From an uncultured Bacteroidales bacterium (GTDB lineage: Bacteria; Bacteroidota; Bacteroidia; Bacteroidales; UBA932): a stretch of 45,400 bases of DNA. The notes beneath the pieces were generated by a model. That model saw nothing but the letters and a program-made list of their open reading frames with translations. It was not told where the DNA came from and did no database searches. Within the stretch, counting starts at the first letter, position 1. Each line of letters starts with the position of its first letter. Of the stretch, positions 23,977 through 33,656 are shown piece by piece. The stretch spans positions 1 through 45,400 of the forward strand of contig CAMFSN010000001.1 of the NCBI GenBank assembly GCA_945983015.1, written 5' to 3'. The translations under genes and the position numbers were made by a program.

Positions 23977-25638
23977 ATGGCTGATTATTTGAAAATTGCG
24001 CAGAGCTGGTTGGGACCAGAATTTGACCAGCAGACCAGAGAGCAGGTTCAGGCTCTTATCGATGGACCTCAATCTGAGCTGGAAGATGCTTTTTACCGCA
24101 ATCTGGAGTTCGGTACTGGCGGACTTCGCGGGATTATGGGTGTGGGAACAAACCGTATGAACGTATATACGGTGGCTATGGCTACCCAGGGATTGGCAGA
24201 GTACATTCTTAAGAATGTGAAAGATGCCCCTCTGTCAGTGTGCATCTCCTACGACAGCAGGAACAACAGCCGCGAGTTCGCTCGAATAGCTTCAGAGGTT
24301 TTGAGTGCTAACGGAATAGATGTCTTCCTTTTCGATGACATTCGTCCTACCCCTGAACTTAGCTACAGCATCCGCCTGAAGAAGGCTACCGCTGGTATTA
24401 TGGTGACCGCATCCCATAATCCTAAGGAGTACAACGGTTACAAGGTGTTCTGGAGTGACGGTGGTCAGATTACCTCTCCTGTGGATAAGGATATCGTGGC
24501 TCAGGTAGCTCAGATTACCTCTCCTTCAATGGTGAAATTCCACGCTGATGGAAAGGCTGGAAAGATTACTATGATGGGAAAGGAAGAGGACGAGCAGTAT
24601 CTCAGGGATATCCTCTCCCTTACCCTTGGAAAGGGTGTGAATGAGAAACACTCTGATCTCAAGATAGTTTACACTCCTCTGCACGGCTGCGGGGTGAAAC
24701 TCGTGCCTGCCACCTTGAATGCCCTGGGCTTCAAGAACATAGTTCACGTCCCAGAGCAGGATGTCCCAGATGGAAACTTCCCTACGGTCGTATCTCCTAA
24801 CCCTGAGGAGCCTTCTGCCCTGAAGATGGCTATAGAGAAGGCTGACGAGTGCGGCGCAGACCTGGTGATCGCCACTGACCCTGACGCAGACCGTATGGGT
24901 ATAGCTGTTCGAGATAACGAAGGAAAGATGGTTCTCTTTAACGGTAACCAGACCGCTTCCATTATGACCTACTATGTGCTGAGCAAGTGGAAGGAGGCCG
25001 GCCGCCTTACCCCAGGCAAGTACTGCGTGAAGACTATCGTTACCACTGAGCTGATTCGCGAGATCTGCGAGAGCTTCAATGTCCCTGTCTATAATGTACT
25101 TACCGGTTTCAAGTACATAGCTGAGGTAGTGCGTACCCACGAGCAGGATGGTGAGTTCATCTGCGGCGGTGAGGAAAGCTATGGCTTTAATTTAGGCCAA
25201 TTCGTCCGCGACAAGGATGCTCAGATCGCTTCTGCCATCATTACCGAGGCTGCCGCCTGGGCTGCAGAGCAGGGCTTGAGTCTGTATCAGCTGATGCAGA
25301 AGATCTATGCCGAGTACGGCTATCGCAAGGAGGCTCTGGTTAGCCTGGTACGTAAGGGTAAGAGCGGAGCTGAGGAAATTCAGCAGATTATGGCTGATTT
25401 CAGAAGCAATCCACCTGCCACCATGTGCGGCTCAAAGGTAGTGAAGGTCGTAGATTATCTGGATACAGAGGCTACAGGTCTTCCTAAGAGCAATGTGCTT
25501 CAATTTTTCACTGCAGATTCTGACGTAGTGAGCATCCGTCCTTCAGGCACTGAACCTAAGATCAAGTTCTACTTCGGGGCTAAGGGTCCTGATGCGGACC
25601 ATAAGATCGAATTGCTTAAAGAGCAGTTTGTGAAGTAA
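23977..25638 (+). CDS. Phosphohexomutase (phosphoglucomutase/phosphomannomutase family)
   Basis: This enzyme moves phosphate between C1 and C6 of a hexose, linking glycolysis with nucleotide-sugar synthesis. All four alpha-D-phosphohexomutase motifs are present: the phosphoserine loop TASHNPKEYNGYKV, the metal loop DPDADRMGIAV, the sugar-binding loop GEESYGF and the phosphate loop RPSGTEPKIKFYF. At 553 residues it is the long class that acts on glucose and often mannose phosphates in Bacteroidetes; the sequence alone does not settle which. It is cytosolic. It follows DPP IV by 15 bases. Its last 23 bases overlap the end of nth on the opposite strand. Confidence 0.94.
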   Translation: MADYLKIAQSWLGPEFDQQTREQVQALIDGPQSELEDAFYRNLEFGTGGLRGIMGVGTNRMNVYTVAMATQGLAEYILKNVKDAPLSVCISYDSRNNSREFARIASEVLSANGIDVFLFDDIRPTPELSYSIRLKKATAGIMVTASHNPKEYNGYKVFWSDGGQITSPVDKDIVAQVAQITSPSMVKFHADGKAGKITMMGKEEDEQYLRDILSLTLGKGVNEKHSDLKIVYTPLHGCGVKLVPATLNALGFKNIVHVPEQDVPDGNFPTVVSPNPEEPSALKMAIEKADECGADLVIATDPDADRMGIAVRDNEGKMVLFNGNQTASIMTYYVLSKWKEAGRLTPGKYCVKTIVTTELIREICESFNVPVYNVLTGFKYIAEVVRTHEQDGEFICGGEESYGFNLGQFVRDKDAQIASAIITEAAAWAAEQGLSLYQLMQKIYAEYGYRKEALVSLVRKGKSGAEEIQQIMADFRSNPPATMCGSKVVKVVDYLDTEATGLPKSNVLQFFTADSDVVSIRPSGTEPKIKFYFGAKGPDADHKIELLKEQFVK

Positions 25639-26257
25639 AATACTTACAATAAGGCTTCAGCGCGCATTCTGCACAGCGGGGTGCGCGCGAAGTGCATATA
25701 TAGCGGCCGTGCAGTATGAGCCAATGGTGGGCCTTAGCCCTAAGATTCTCTGGAATATATCTTTCCAGGTCTTTTTCGACTGCGTCCGGAGTTTTCCCTT
25801 CGCTTAGTCCAAGCCGGTGGGAGAGGCGGAAGACGTGGGTGTCCACTGCGATGACGGGCTTGTCGTAGATGATGGAGGCAACGACATTGGCAGTCTTTCT
25901 GCCCACTCCACTCAGTTTCATAAGTTCCTCTATCTCAGAGGGAACTTCTCCCCCATGTTTTTCTACTATCCCTCGAGCCATCTCAACCAGGTGTTCGGCT
26001 TTGGAGTTTGGGTATGAAATGGAGGCGATAATGCGTTTGACATCACTGGGATCCGCAGAGGAGAGGGCCTGCACGTCTGGGTACGCGGCAAAGAGCTGCG
26101 GACTTACCATATTCACTCTCTTGTCCGTGCATTGGGCAGAGAGCACTACGGCGCAGATCAGCTCGTAGGGAGAGCTGAATTTCAATTCGGGATTTGGCTG
26201 GGGCATAGCCTCCTGGAAATAGGCTATGACTTTTTCAAAGCGCTCCTTCCTTTTCAT
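25616..26257 (-). CDS. nth: Endonuclease III (DNA glycosylase/AP lyase)
   Basis: Nth removes oxidised pyrimidines and cuts at the abasic site in base excision repair. The helix-hairpin-helix LSGVGRKTANVV contains catalytic K121, and VDTHVFRLSHRLG contains catalytic D139. The [4Fe-4S] cluster motif C-x6-C-x2-C-x5-C is complete at C188, C195, C198 and C204 (CTSRAPRCAECALKPYC). At 213 residues it matches the E. coli enzyme. The ATG lies 23 bases inside the end of the ftsE-like gene upstream, so the two are probably one message. The 3' end overlaps the phosphohexomutase gene. Confidence 0.96.
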   Translation of the reverse strand: MKRKERFEKVIAYFQEAMPQPNPELKFSSPYELICAVVLSAQCTDKRVNMVSPQLFAAYPDVQALSSADPSDVKRIIASISYPNSKAEHLVEMARGIVEKHGGEVPSEIEELMKLSGVGRKTANVVASIIYDKPVIAVDTHVFRLSHRLGLSEGKTPDAVEKDLERYIPENLRAKAHHWLILHGRYICTSRAPRCAECALKPYCKYFTSQTAL

Positions 26258-26924
26258 CGGGCTGGGTGTAAAGGTGACAACTCTCGTTTTCGCAGATGTA
26301 GAGGGTGGCAGGATGCCTTTCTATCAGGGCTCTGTCGTGGGTGATGATGACTATGGCAGTGCCTTTGCGGTTCACTTCTTCGAAGAGCTGCATAATGCCT
26401 TCTGCAGTGTCCCTGTCCAGGGAACCGGTGGGTTCGTCAGCCAGAATGATCTGCGGGTCGTTCAGCAGGGCTCTGGCTATGCAAACCCTCTGCTGTTCTC
26501 CTCCGGAGAGCTGATGCGGGAATCTATGGGATTTGGTGTTCATCCCAGTAAGGCTCAGCACTTCCTCTATGCGCTTTTCTATCTCTGCCTCCTTTTTCCA
26601 TCCGGTGGCTTTCAGCACGAAACTGAGATTGTCGTGAACGTTTCTGTCGCTGAGTAGCTGGAGATCCTGAAAGACTACGCCTATCTTTCGGCGCAGCAGG
26701 GGAATATCCTTCTGTTTGATATGTGTGAGATCGTAGGAGCAGACCCTCAGTTCTCCTGCTTCTGGAGGATACTCTGCGATGAAGCTGCGGAAGATGGAGG
26801 TCTTTCCGCTGCCCACCTTACCCGTGATATAGATGAAATCCCCTTCTCGGATTTCCATATTCAGGTCATAGATGACTATGTTGTCCGAATTTGAGATATC
26901 TGCGTGTCGAGCTGATACTATCAT
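26235..26924 (-). CDS. ftsE: ABC transporter ATP-binding protein, FtsE-like
   Basis: An ABC ATPase of 229 residues that most resembles FtsE, which with the membrane protein FtsX controls peptidoglycan hydrolases at the division septum. Walker A is GKVGSGKTS (about 37-45), the Q-loop is VVFQDLQLLSDRNVHDNLSFVL, the signature is LSGGEQQRVCIARALL, Walker B is IILADEPTGSLD and the switch His is in IVIITHD. The Q-loop wording (FQDxxLLxDRxVxxN) is characteristic of FtsE. No ftsX is in this window, so the partner must lie elsewhere. An alternative is another small MacB/LolD-type ATPase. It is followed directly by nth. Confidence 0.85.
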   Translation of the reverse strand: MIVSARHADISNSDNIVIYDLNMEIREGDFIYITGKVGSGKTSIFRSFIAEYPPEAGELRVCSYDLTHIKQKDIPLLRRKIGVVFQDLQLLSDRNVHDNLSFVLKATGWKKEAEIEKRIEEVLSLTGMNTKSHRFPHQLSGGEQQRVCIARALLNDPQIILADEPTGSLDRDTAEGIMQLFEEVNRKGTAIVIITHDRALIERHPATLYICENESCHLYTQPDEKEGAL

Positions 26925-26975
26925 TGTTTTTATCTTTTATTATCCGAGCTTCTCCGTTTTTACTACGTAATTTTA

Positions 26976-26983
26976 CAAATATA
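26976..26983 (-). promoter_or_regulatory. -7 box for the ftsE-nth unit
   Basis: On the minus strand TATATTTG matches TAnnTTTG, about 50 bases before the ftsE ATG. It lies next to the opposing box at 26997-27004, forming a divergent promoter pair. No clear -33 element. Confidence 0.5.
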
Positions 26984-26996
26984 GTCGATTTTTTAC

Positions 26997-27004
26997 TAAA
27001 TTTG
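26997..27004 (+). promoter_or_regulatory. -7 box for the TPR-protein gene
   Basis: TAAATTTG matches TAnnTTTG, ending 26 bases before the ATG at 27031. It would drive the long plus-strand run that begins there. The -33 region holds only T-rich sequence. Confidence 0.5.
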
Positions 27005-27030
27005 AGGCTTATTGTATAAAAACGCGGGAT

Positions 27031-29952
27031 ATGCTGACTAAACTTTTCATAGAACTATCCATCTTGCTTTCTGTCCAGAGCCCTAGCTACACTCAGGCCT
27101 TGGAACTGTATTCCCAGGGGCTGTACGAGAGGGCAAGGGTACTTTTCGAGGAGAATAAGGGCGAGGCCTTGAGCGAGGATTATGCCCTTCTGTGTGCCAT
27201 TAAACTGGGCAGCGAGGATTGTGCCTATCTTATGAAACAGGCAGACAAGTACAGGGAGAAGAGCGTACTTAATTCGGAAATCCATCGTCAGTATGCTTTG
27301 CGGCTTTTCGACCAGGCCTTGTACGAGGAGGCTCTGGAAGAGTTCTCTAAGGTGGATGTCTCTAAGCTCTCTTCGCTCGAGGCAGGGGAGTATTGGTATA
27401 AGAAAGCTTATTGCCACTTCATTCTTCAGGATTATCTCTCCTCGCGGGAGGAACTGCTGAAAGGCATTGAATATCAGAGCCCGTATCGTTATCCCTCCTA
27501 TTTTTCCCTGGGCGTTATAAATTATAATTTTCACGATTTCAAGCAGGCCCGCTCCTGGTTTGAGTTAAGTGTGGCTGATTCCAGATTTAAGGAACTGAGT
27601 GAGTTCTATCTGGTGGATTGTCATTTTATGACGGGAGACTACGATTATGTGTTGGACAAGGGGGAAACTCTCTTCGAGCAGCTTCCCGAGCAGCGGCAGA
27701 AGCATCTGGCCAGAATGCTCTCCGAGGCTTTTCTGGTGAAGGGAGATGCTGCCAATGCCAGAAAATACCTGGACAGGGGAGAAAGTATGAGCAATTCGGA
27801 TTATTTCAGGGCCGGCAGCGTGCAGTATGCAGTGGGGGACTATGCCTCGGCCATACGCAGCTTCGAGCAGATGAGCTGTAAGACTGATTCATTGGCCCAG
27901 ATAGCCGCTTACCAGAAGGCTTATTCCTATATTCAGCTTAAAAACAAGGTAAAGGCCCTGGAGAGTTTCAAAGAGGCTAGTTCCCTATCCTTCGACCCTA
28001 TGATAAAGGAGGATGCTCTCTTTAACTATGCGAAGCTCTCCTTCGACCTGAATAACGATGAAAGCGTTTTCCGTTATTATATTAACAGTTACGGCACCAC
28101 GAGAAAGGGGGAGTTGATATACGATTATCTGGCTATGTCAGCATTGCTGAAAAAGGACTATGCCCGCGCCGTCGAGGCCTATGATAACATAGACGAACTC
28201 TCCGAGGACCAGAAGAGTAACTACATAAAGGCCAATTTCCTTCGCGCCCAGCAGCTCCTCTCCATCGGCTCCTACTCTGCCGCTGTGCCTTACCTGAAGG
28301 CTGCCGCCTATTATCTGCCTAAGGATGACGAGTTCGGCCAGCTTTGCCGTTATTCTCTGGCCAATACCTACTACACCATAGACGCCTTTAAGGACGCTTT
28401 GACCGTTTACAATGACCTCTACAACCTTTCGGCTCTCTATGGCAGAGCTGAAGGGGCGCTTATCCCTTATAACATAGCCTATTGTTTTTTCAAACAGAGG
28501 GATTATCAGAATGCCTCCCGCTGGTTCGACATCTATATCTCTTCTTCTAATGCTCTGGCCAGACAGGATGCGCTTGTGAGAAGGGCTGATTGTGATTTTT
28601 CGCAGAAAAACTACAGGGCGGCCGCAGGGAAGTATAAAGCCGCAGTACAGGAATTCCCTGGCACGGACAATCTCTATCCTTACTACTATATGGGAGTCGC
28701 ACAGGGATTGGCATCTAATAAAAAAGGAAAGGTGGAAGCCCTCTCGCTGGCTATGAAGGCGGATCCGAAGGTGCCGTATTACCAGGAAAGCCTGTATGAG
28801 CTCGGAAGGGCTTATGCGGATAATTCTGAGCCGGAGAATGCCTTGAAAGCCTTCGATCTGCTCTACGCTAATTCCTCGGACCTGGAGTTTAAGTCTAAAG
28901 CTTTGATAGGCAAGGGAATGGTTAAGAGAAACCAGGGAGATATGGAAGGGGCTCTGAAGGATTACAAACTTTTGGTAAAGCAGTTTCCTAACAGTTCCTA
29001 CGTCTCCGATGCCCTTCTATCCATCCAGTCCATCTATACTTCTATGAAGCAGGCCGAGAAATATATAGAATATCTGGAGGCTAACAAACTCAGCACGGGA
29101 CGCAGCGAAGAGGAAAAGAGAAGTCTCTATTTCGGGACAGCCGAGCAGGTCTTCCTCGCCGGTAACTATCAGCAGGCCATCAATTCTTTCGCCAAGTATC
29201 TAGGTATGTATCCGGATTCCAAGCAGAGTCCTGAGGCTTATTATTACATAGCGGCCTCCTATAAGAATTTGAACCAGAAGGAGAAGGCCTGCGACTACTA
29301 TAAGAAGTCTATGGAAAAAGGTCTGGGAGGCTCTTTCGCCGAATTTGCCCTAATGGATTTCGCCCTGCTCTCCTATGCCCTGGAGGATTATCAGAGTGCT
29401 TACGAGGCCTATCTCAAACTCTCCTCCGACCAATACCCTATGAGTTCCAAGGAAGATGCATATAAGGGGGCGATGCGCTCAGCTTACAGGGCCAATTTGT
29501 ATGACAAAGCCATCGACGCTGCTTCCAAACTCCTGAAACTCAGCAGCTCCTCTGAGCTTCGCAGGGAGGCTCAGTACATACAGGCCAAATCTTATCTCTG
29601 CACTTCCCAAAGGGACAAGGCCTTTGATCTGCTTACCAAGCTCATCGCAGAGCCTAATAGCGCTGAAGGTGCGGAAAGTTACTACCTGATTATTCAGGCC
29701 CGTTTCGATTGGGGCCAATTCGAAAAGGTCGAGGAAGGAGTTTTTGATTTTTCAAGCAAGTGCAGCGAGCAGCCATATTGGCTCGCCAAGGCTTTCATTA
29801 CTTTGGCGGATTCCTATGTGGAAAGAGGAATGAATGAGCAGGCTGTAGCCACATATCAGAGCATTTTGGATGCTTATGAACCCTATGGTCCCGATGATGA
29901 CGTTTTAGAGACTGTGAATAATAAAATTACTGAAATAATACCAAATGAATAG
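27031..29952 (+). CDS. Large tetratricopeptide-repeat protein
   Basis: A 973-residue protein built almost wholly of TPR helix pairs, recognisable from repeats such as ALELYSQGLYERARVLFEEN, YEEALEEFSKVD, YAVGDYASAIRSFEQM, LFNYAKLSFDLNN, GNYQQAINSFAKYLGMYPDS, YYYIAASYKNLNQKEKACDYYKKS and MNEQAVATYQSILDAYEPYG. The spacing is mostly 34-40 residues. The N-terminus MLTKLFIELSILLSVQS is hydrophobic and may be a signal peptide, which would make it periplasmic. It has no enzymatic motif, so it is probably a scaffold. Its end overlaps the start of the beta-barrel gene by 8 bases. The pair therefore looks co-translated, and the TPR protein may work with that barrel; the partner is inferred from context only. 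Confidence 0.88.
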   Translation: MLTKLFIELSILLSVQSPSYTQALELYSQGLYERARVLFEENKGEALSEDYALLCAIKLGSEDCAYLMKQADKYREKSVLNSEIHRQYALRLFDQALYEEALEEFSKVDVSKLSSLEAGEYWYKKAYCHFILQDYLSSREELLKGIEYQSPYRYPSYFSLGVINYNFHDFKQARSWFELSVADSRFKELSEFYLVDCHFMTGDYDYVLDKGETLFEQLPEQRQKHLARMLSEAFLVKGDAANARKYLDRGESMSNSDYFRAGSVQYAVGDYASAIRSFEQMSCKTDSLAQIAAYQKAYSYIQLKNKVKALESFKEASSLSFDPMIKEDALFNYAKLSFDLNNDESVFRYYINSYGTTRKGELIYDYLAMSALLKKDYARAVEAYDNIDELSEDQKSNYIKANFLRAQQLLSIGSYSAAVPYLKAAAYYLPKDDEFGQLCRYSLANTYYTIDAFKDALTVYNDLYNLSALYGRAEGALIPYNIAYCFFKQRDYQNASRWFDIYISSSNALARQDALVRRADCDFSQKNYRAAAGKYKAAVQEFPGTDNLYPYYYMGVAQGLASNKKGKVEALSLAMKADPKVPYYQESLYELGRAYADNSEPENALKAFDLLYANSSDLEFKSKALIGKGMVKRNQGDMEGALKDYKLLVKQFPNSSYVSDALLSIQSIYTSMKQAEKYIEYLEANKLSTGRSEEEKRSLYFGTAEQVFLAGNYQQAINSFAKYLGMYPDSKQSPEAYYYIAASYKNLNQKEKACDYYKKSMEKGLGGSFAEFALMDFALLSYALEDYQSAYEAYLKLSSDQYPMSSKEDAYKGAMRSAYRANLYDKAIDAASKLLKLSSSSELRREAQYIQAKSYLCTSQRDKAFDLLTKLIAEPNSAEGAESYYLIIQARFDWGQFEKVEEGVFDFSSKCSEQPYWLAKAFITLADSYVERGMNEQAVATYQSILDAYEPYGPDDDVLETVNNKITEIIPNE

Positions 29953-31570
29953 AATTCTTTACCCAATCATATCCCTCTTGTTTTTTCCTCTATGCCTCAG
30001 TGCCCAGAATTTCAACGAGAGCGTAGAGGTTACAAATGAACTTCAGGTGGACCTCAGCGGTTCGGAGAGGAAGACCATTGAGATGGAGATTCCGGATTCC
30101 CTGAGCCAGTTCCGCCTGGATTTCGACTATGAGGTATTCTCCAGACCTTACAAGGGCGCATACGAGTTTACCCCTTATAACGTCTTGTTCAGACCATTGG
30201 CCCAGAAGGAGAAGAATCCCTTTTTCTACCTCAGGGCAGGGGCGGGTTTTGCCTTTAATCCGGAACTCCTCGCAGTAGTCAGTCCACGCCTTGGAGATAA
30301 GTTTCGCTTGAACGTATATCAGGATTTTTCGGCTTTTTCAGGGGATTACAGAGGAAAGGCTGATTTCATCTACAGAGGCTATGAGGCTAAGGAGTTGCTC
30401 GGAGTGCAGGGGAATGCCTATCTGAAAAAGTCAGAATTGGATTTCGACCTCTTCTATCGTGGCATTTGGGCAAGTGACTTTAATTGTGCCTACTCCCCAT
30501 TCCATACTTTTGGGGCCAAGCTGGGTCTGAGTTCCACTCCGGCCAGCCAGAGTTCAGTGGAATATAAGCTGGATTTGTCCTTCCGCTCCTCTGTGGAGAA
30601 GGAACAGGCTTCTGATCTGACTGAGAATCTGCTGGATTTCAGTGGGCTAATCAGACCTGTAATCGATTTCCCTGTTCAGGCGGAGGTTCTTTTCAACACC
30701 GGCTTTGATTTCTATGGCATTTCCTCCAATCATTCCTCTTATTACCTTAAGTTGAACCCGCGACTGACTTATCGCCTTAAGCAACTCTATCTAAGGGGAG
30801 GCTTTGTCTTCTCTTTGTACACAGGGGAGATGAGATACCAGCCTATAGCCTTTTACCCTGATGTAAGGCTATCCCTGAGGCTCTTTAAAAACAGTATGGA
30901 TCTCTTTGCGGGAATTGACGGAGGGGATAACTTGAATTCCTTATACTCCCTGAAGCTTGCCAATCCTAATTTCAATAGGCTGTACATTCAGGATGATTGG
31001 TCCCGTATGCTCAAGACCTCAGCCGTGAAGGCCAATTATTTCATAGGCCTTAAGGGAAGCATAGCTTCGCTTTTCCAATACGAACTTAGGGCTGGATATG
31101 CCAAGCACAAGGCAGGTCTGCTCTATGGAATGGATTCCGTGCTGGAGAGTCAGGCTGTCTTAAGATATGCCGACTATAATCTGGCTTATCTGGAGGCCGA
31201 GGCTTCCTTTAAGAGGAAATCCTATGAGATTAATGCGGCTCTCAAATACAGAAAAATGTATTATGATATCCCTACTCCTGACTTTTTCGAGCTGCCCGGA
31301 CTCTCGGCCAATCTGGATTTTACCTATAACTGGATAGAGAGAATCTATGCCGGAGCAAGTCTTAGGCTGCAGAGCGGCAGAGAGTCTCAGATTTACGACA
31401 CTCTTCCCCCATACTTCGATCTGGGACTACATCTAAGTGCGGAGTTGAATTCTTCTCTGAGTCTTTGGCTGAGGGGAAAGAACCTGCTTTTTTCCCGTGT
31501 GGAGGACGTTCCGTTTACAGCGCAGAGATGGCCTGAGATCAGTCTGGGATTGTGTCTGATTTTCCGATAA
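29945..31570 (+). CDS. Outer-membrane beta-barrel protein, TonB-receptor-like barrel, function unknown
   Basis: A 541-residue exported protein. A signal peptide ends in LCLSAQ (about residue 20). The next 70 residues are polar, with the segment EVTNELQVDLSGSERKTIEMEIPDS. The rest is amphipathic beta-strands with aromatic girdles: FFYLRAGAGFAFN, FRLNVYQDFSAFSGDY, YLRGGFVFSLYTGEM, LYAGASLRLQSGR-like strands and the end PEISLGLCLIF with a terminal Phe-Arg. A terminal aromatic residue fits an outer-membrane barrel. There is no plug domain or TonB box, so it is not a normal TonB-dependent receptor. It overlaps the TPR gene by 8 bases and precedes gyrB. The substrate is unknown. Confidence 0.8.
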   Translation: MNRILYPIISLLFFPLCLSAQNFNESVEVTNELQVDLSGSERKTIEMEIPDSLSQFRLDFDYEVFSRPYKGAYEFTPYNVLFRPLAQKEKNPFFYLRAGAGFAFNPELLAVVSPRLGDKFRLNVYQDFSAFSGDYRGKADFIYRGYEAKELLGVQGNAYLKKSELDFDLFYRGIWASDFNCAYSPFHTFGAKLGLSSTPASQSSVEYKLDLSFRSSVEKEQASDLTENLLDFSGLIRPVIDFPVQAEVLFNTGFDFYGISSNHSSYYLKLNPRLTYRLKQLYLRGGFVFSLYTGEMRYQPIAFYPDVRLSLRLFKNSMDLFAGIDGGDNLNSLYSLKLANPNFNRLYIQDDWSRMLKTSAVKANYFIGLKGSIASLFQYELRAGYAKHKAGLLYGMDSVLESQAVLRYADYNLAYLEAEASFKRKSYEINAALKYRKMYYDIPTPDFFELPGLSANLDFTYNWIERIYAGASLRLQSGRESQIYDTLPPYFDLGLHLSAELNSSLSLWLRGKNLLFSRVEDVPFTAQRWPEISLGLCLIFR

Positions 31571-31577
31571 TTTTTAT

Positions 31578-31585
31578 TATATTTG
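31578..31585 (+). promoter_or_regulatory. Candidate -7 box for gyrB
   Basis: TATATTTG matches TAnnTTTG, 60 bases before the gyrB ATG. A second identical box lies at 31624-31631, 14 bases before the ATG. Neither has a TTTG at the normal -33 distance, so which is used cannot be decided. Confidence 0.45.
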
Positions 31586-31645
31586 TCGGCTTTTAAATGA
31601 AGTCTTTGAAAGAGAAAGAATGTTATATTTGAAAACTTGTGAGAA

Positions 31646-33655
31646 ATGATAGAGACAGAAGAAATCAAAAAGGCTGAAGAACAGTACGGTGCGAACAGTA
31701 TTCAGGTCCTCGAAGGCTTGGAGGCCGTTCGAAAGAGACCTTCGATGTATATAGGTGACATCTCCGAGAGAGGTTTGCATCACCTGGTCTATGAGGTGGT
31801 GGATAACAGTATAGATGAGGCTATGGGAGGCTTCTGTACGGATATCAATGTAAGCATTCTTCCAGGGAATTCCATCAGGGTGGAAGATAACGGACGTGGT
31901 ATCCCTACGGGTATGCACGAGAAGGAGCATCGCTCCGCCTTGGAGGTCGTGCTTACGGTGCTTCACGCCGGTGGTAAATTCAGTAAGAATAGCTATAAGG
32001 TTTCCGGAGGTCTTCATGGTGTGGGCGTTTCCTGTGTAAATGCCCTTTCCGACAGCCTTGTGGCTGAAGTCCATCGTGAGGGAAAGATTTTCAAGCAGTC
32101 CTATTCGAAGGGTAAACCCCTTGGCCCTGTGGAGGTAGTGGGCGAGTCAGACAATACTGGTACCATCATCACTTTCCATCCGGATCCTGAGATTTTCGTT
32201 CAGACTACAGTCTATCGCTATGATACCCTGGCTGCACGCCTTAGGGAACTTGCCTATCTGAACAAAGGTGTGAAGATTACACTTTGTGACAAGAGGGAGT
32301 TGATAGATGAATATGTGACTGACGAGAACGGAAATTCCAAACCTTCCGGAAAGCAGATTTACCACTGTGAGACCTTCCATTCCGAGGAGGGACTCAAGCA
32401 GTTTATCGAGTACCTGGACGCCGGCGCCCAGACTCTTATTCCTGAGCCTATCTGTGTCACTTCAGATAAGATTATTCCTATAGACATAGCCCTGCAGTAT
32501 AACAACGGTTATTCTGAGAAGATATATTCCTATGTGAATAACATTAACACCATAGAGGGTGGTACTCACCTTCAGGGTTTCAAGATGGGCTTGTCCCGTT
32601 CTTTGAAGCAGTATGCCGAGAAGAACAATATGCTCTCCAAACTCAAGGACCCTCTGGCACCTGAGGATTTCCGTGAGGGTCTGACCGCAGTCATTTCCGT
32701 GAAGGTGGCTGAACCTCAGTTCGAGGGCCAGACCAAGACCAAACTTGGTAATCCGGAGGTAACTTCCGCAGTGTCCCAGGCCACGGCATCGGCTATGGAT
32801 ATTTTCCTGGAGGAGAATCCTAAATTGGCCAAGATTATAATCGAAAAGATAGTGCTGGCGGCGACGGCTCGCAACGCAGCCCGCAAGGCCCGTGAAATGG
32901 TGCAGAGAAAAAGCGTGATGAGCGGTGCGGGAATGCCGGGAAAATTGGCAGACTGTGCTGAAAGCGATCCTGAAAAGTGTGAGCTTTTCCTGGTCGAGGG
33001 AGATTCCGCAGGCGGTACCGCCAAGCAAGGACGTAACCGTGACATCCAGGCTATTCTGCCACTTAGAGGTAAGATTTTGAACGTGGAGAAAGCGGCTATG
33101 GACAGGGCCTTCGACAGTCAGGAGATTCAGAATATCTACACGGCTCTCGGAGTGTCTGTGGCTACGGAGGATGAGACTGGGGAGAAGCATATGGATCTGA
33201 GCAAATTACGTTATCACAAGGTCGTGATTATGACCGATGCCGATGTGGACGGTTCGCATATCGCCTGTCTTATCCTGACTTTCTTCTTCCGTTATATGTT
33301 TGACCTTATCAAGAACGGTTATGTGTACCTGGCTACACCTCCGCTTTATCTGGTGAAGAAGGGTAAGGAGGAGATTTATTGCTGGACAGAGGAGCAGAGA
33401 GAAGAGGCTGCCCTGAAATTGGGCAAGGGTTCTGACAAGGGATATACCATTCAGCGCTACAAAGGTCTTGGTGAGATGTCTGCCGAGCAGCTTTGGGATA
33501 CCACTATGAATCCTGAGCGCCGCAGACTTCGTCAGATTACCATCGAAAATGCAGCTCAGGCGGAGAGGACTTTCTCTATGCTGATGGGGGATGACGTTCC
33601 GCCTCGCAGGCAGTTTATCGAAGAAAATGCTCATTACGCTAATATAGACGCATAA
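31646..33655 (+). CDS. gyrB: DNA gyrase subunit B
   Basis: GyrB is the ATPase subunit of gyrase, which introduces negative supercoils. The GHKL ATPase domain has EVVDNSIDEA, EDNGRGIPTGMHEKEHRSALEVVLTVLHAGGKF and the lid SGGLHGVGVSCVNALS. The transducer has QLRELAYLNKG-like sequence (AARLRELAYLNKGVKI) and LVAEVHREGK. The TOPRIM domain has LVEGDSAGGTAKQGRNR and MTDADVDGSHI, and the end has RYKGLGEMSAEQLWDTTMNP. At 669 residues it is a standard GyrB without the 170-residue insert of proteobacterial forms. The GyrB call over ParE rests on the QGRNR/PLRGKILNVEK wording. gyrA is not in the window. Confidence 0.96.
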   Translation: MIETEEIKKAEEQYGANSIQVLEGLEAVRKRPSMYIGDISERGLHHLVYEVVDNSIDEAMGGFCTDINVSILPGNSIRVEDNGRGIPTGMHEKEHRSALEVVLTVLHAGGKFSKNSYKVSGGLHGVGVSCVNALSDSLVAEVHREGKIFKQSYSKGKPLGPVEVVGESDNTGTIITFHPDPEIFVQTTVYRYDTLAARLRELAYLNKGVKITLCDKRELIDEYVTDENGNSKPSGKQIYHCETFHSEEGLKQFIEYLDAGAQTLIPEPICVTSDKIIPIDIALQYNNGYSEKIYSYVNNINTIEGGTHLQGFKMGLSRSLKQYAEKNNMLSKLKDPLAPEDFREGLTAVISVKVAEPQFEGQTKTKLGNPEVTSAVSQATASAMDIFLEENPKLAKIIIEKIVLAATARNAARKAREMVQRKSVMSGAGMPGKLADCAESDPEKCELFLVEGDSAGGTAKQGRNRDIQAILPLRGKILNVEKAAMDRAFDSQEIQNIYTALGVSVATEDETGEKHMDLSKLRYHKVVIMTDADVDGSHIACLILTFFFRYMFDLIKNGYVYLATPPLYLVKKGKEEIYCWTEEQREEAALKLGKGSDKGYTIQRYKGLGEMSAEQLWDTTMNPERRRLRQITIENAAQAERTFSMLMGDDVPPRRQFIEENAHYANIDA

Positions 33656-33656
33656 T

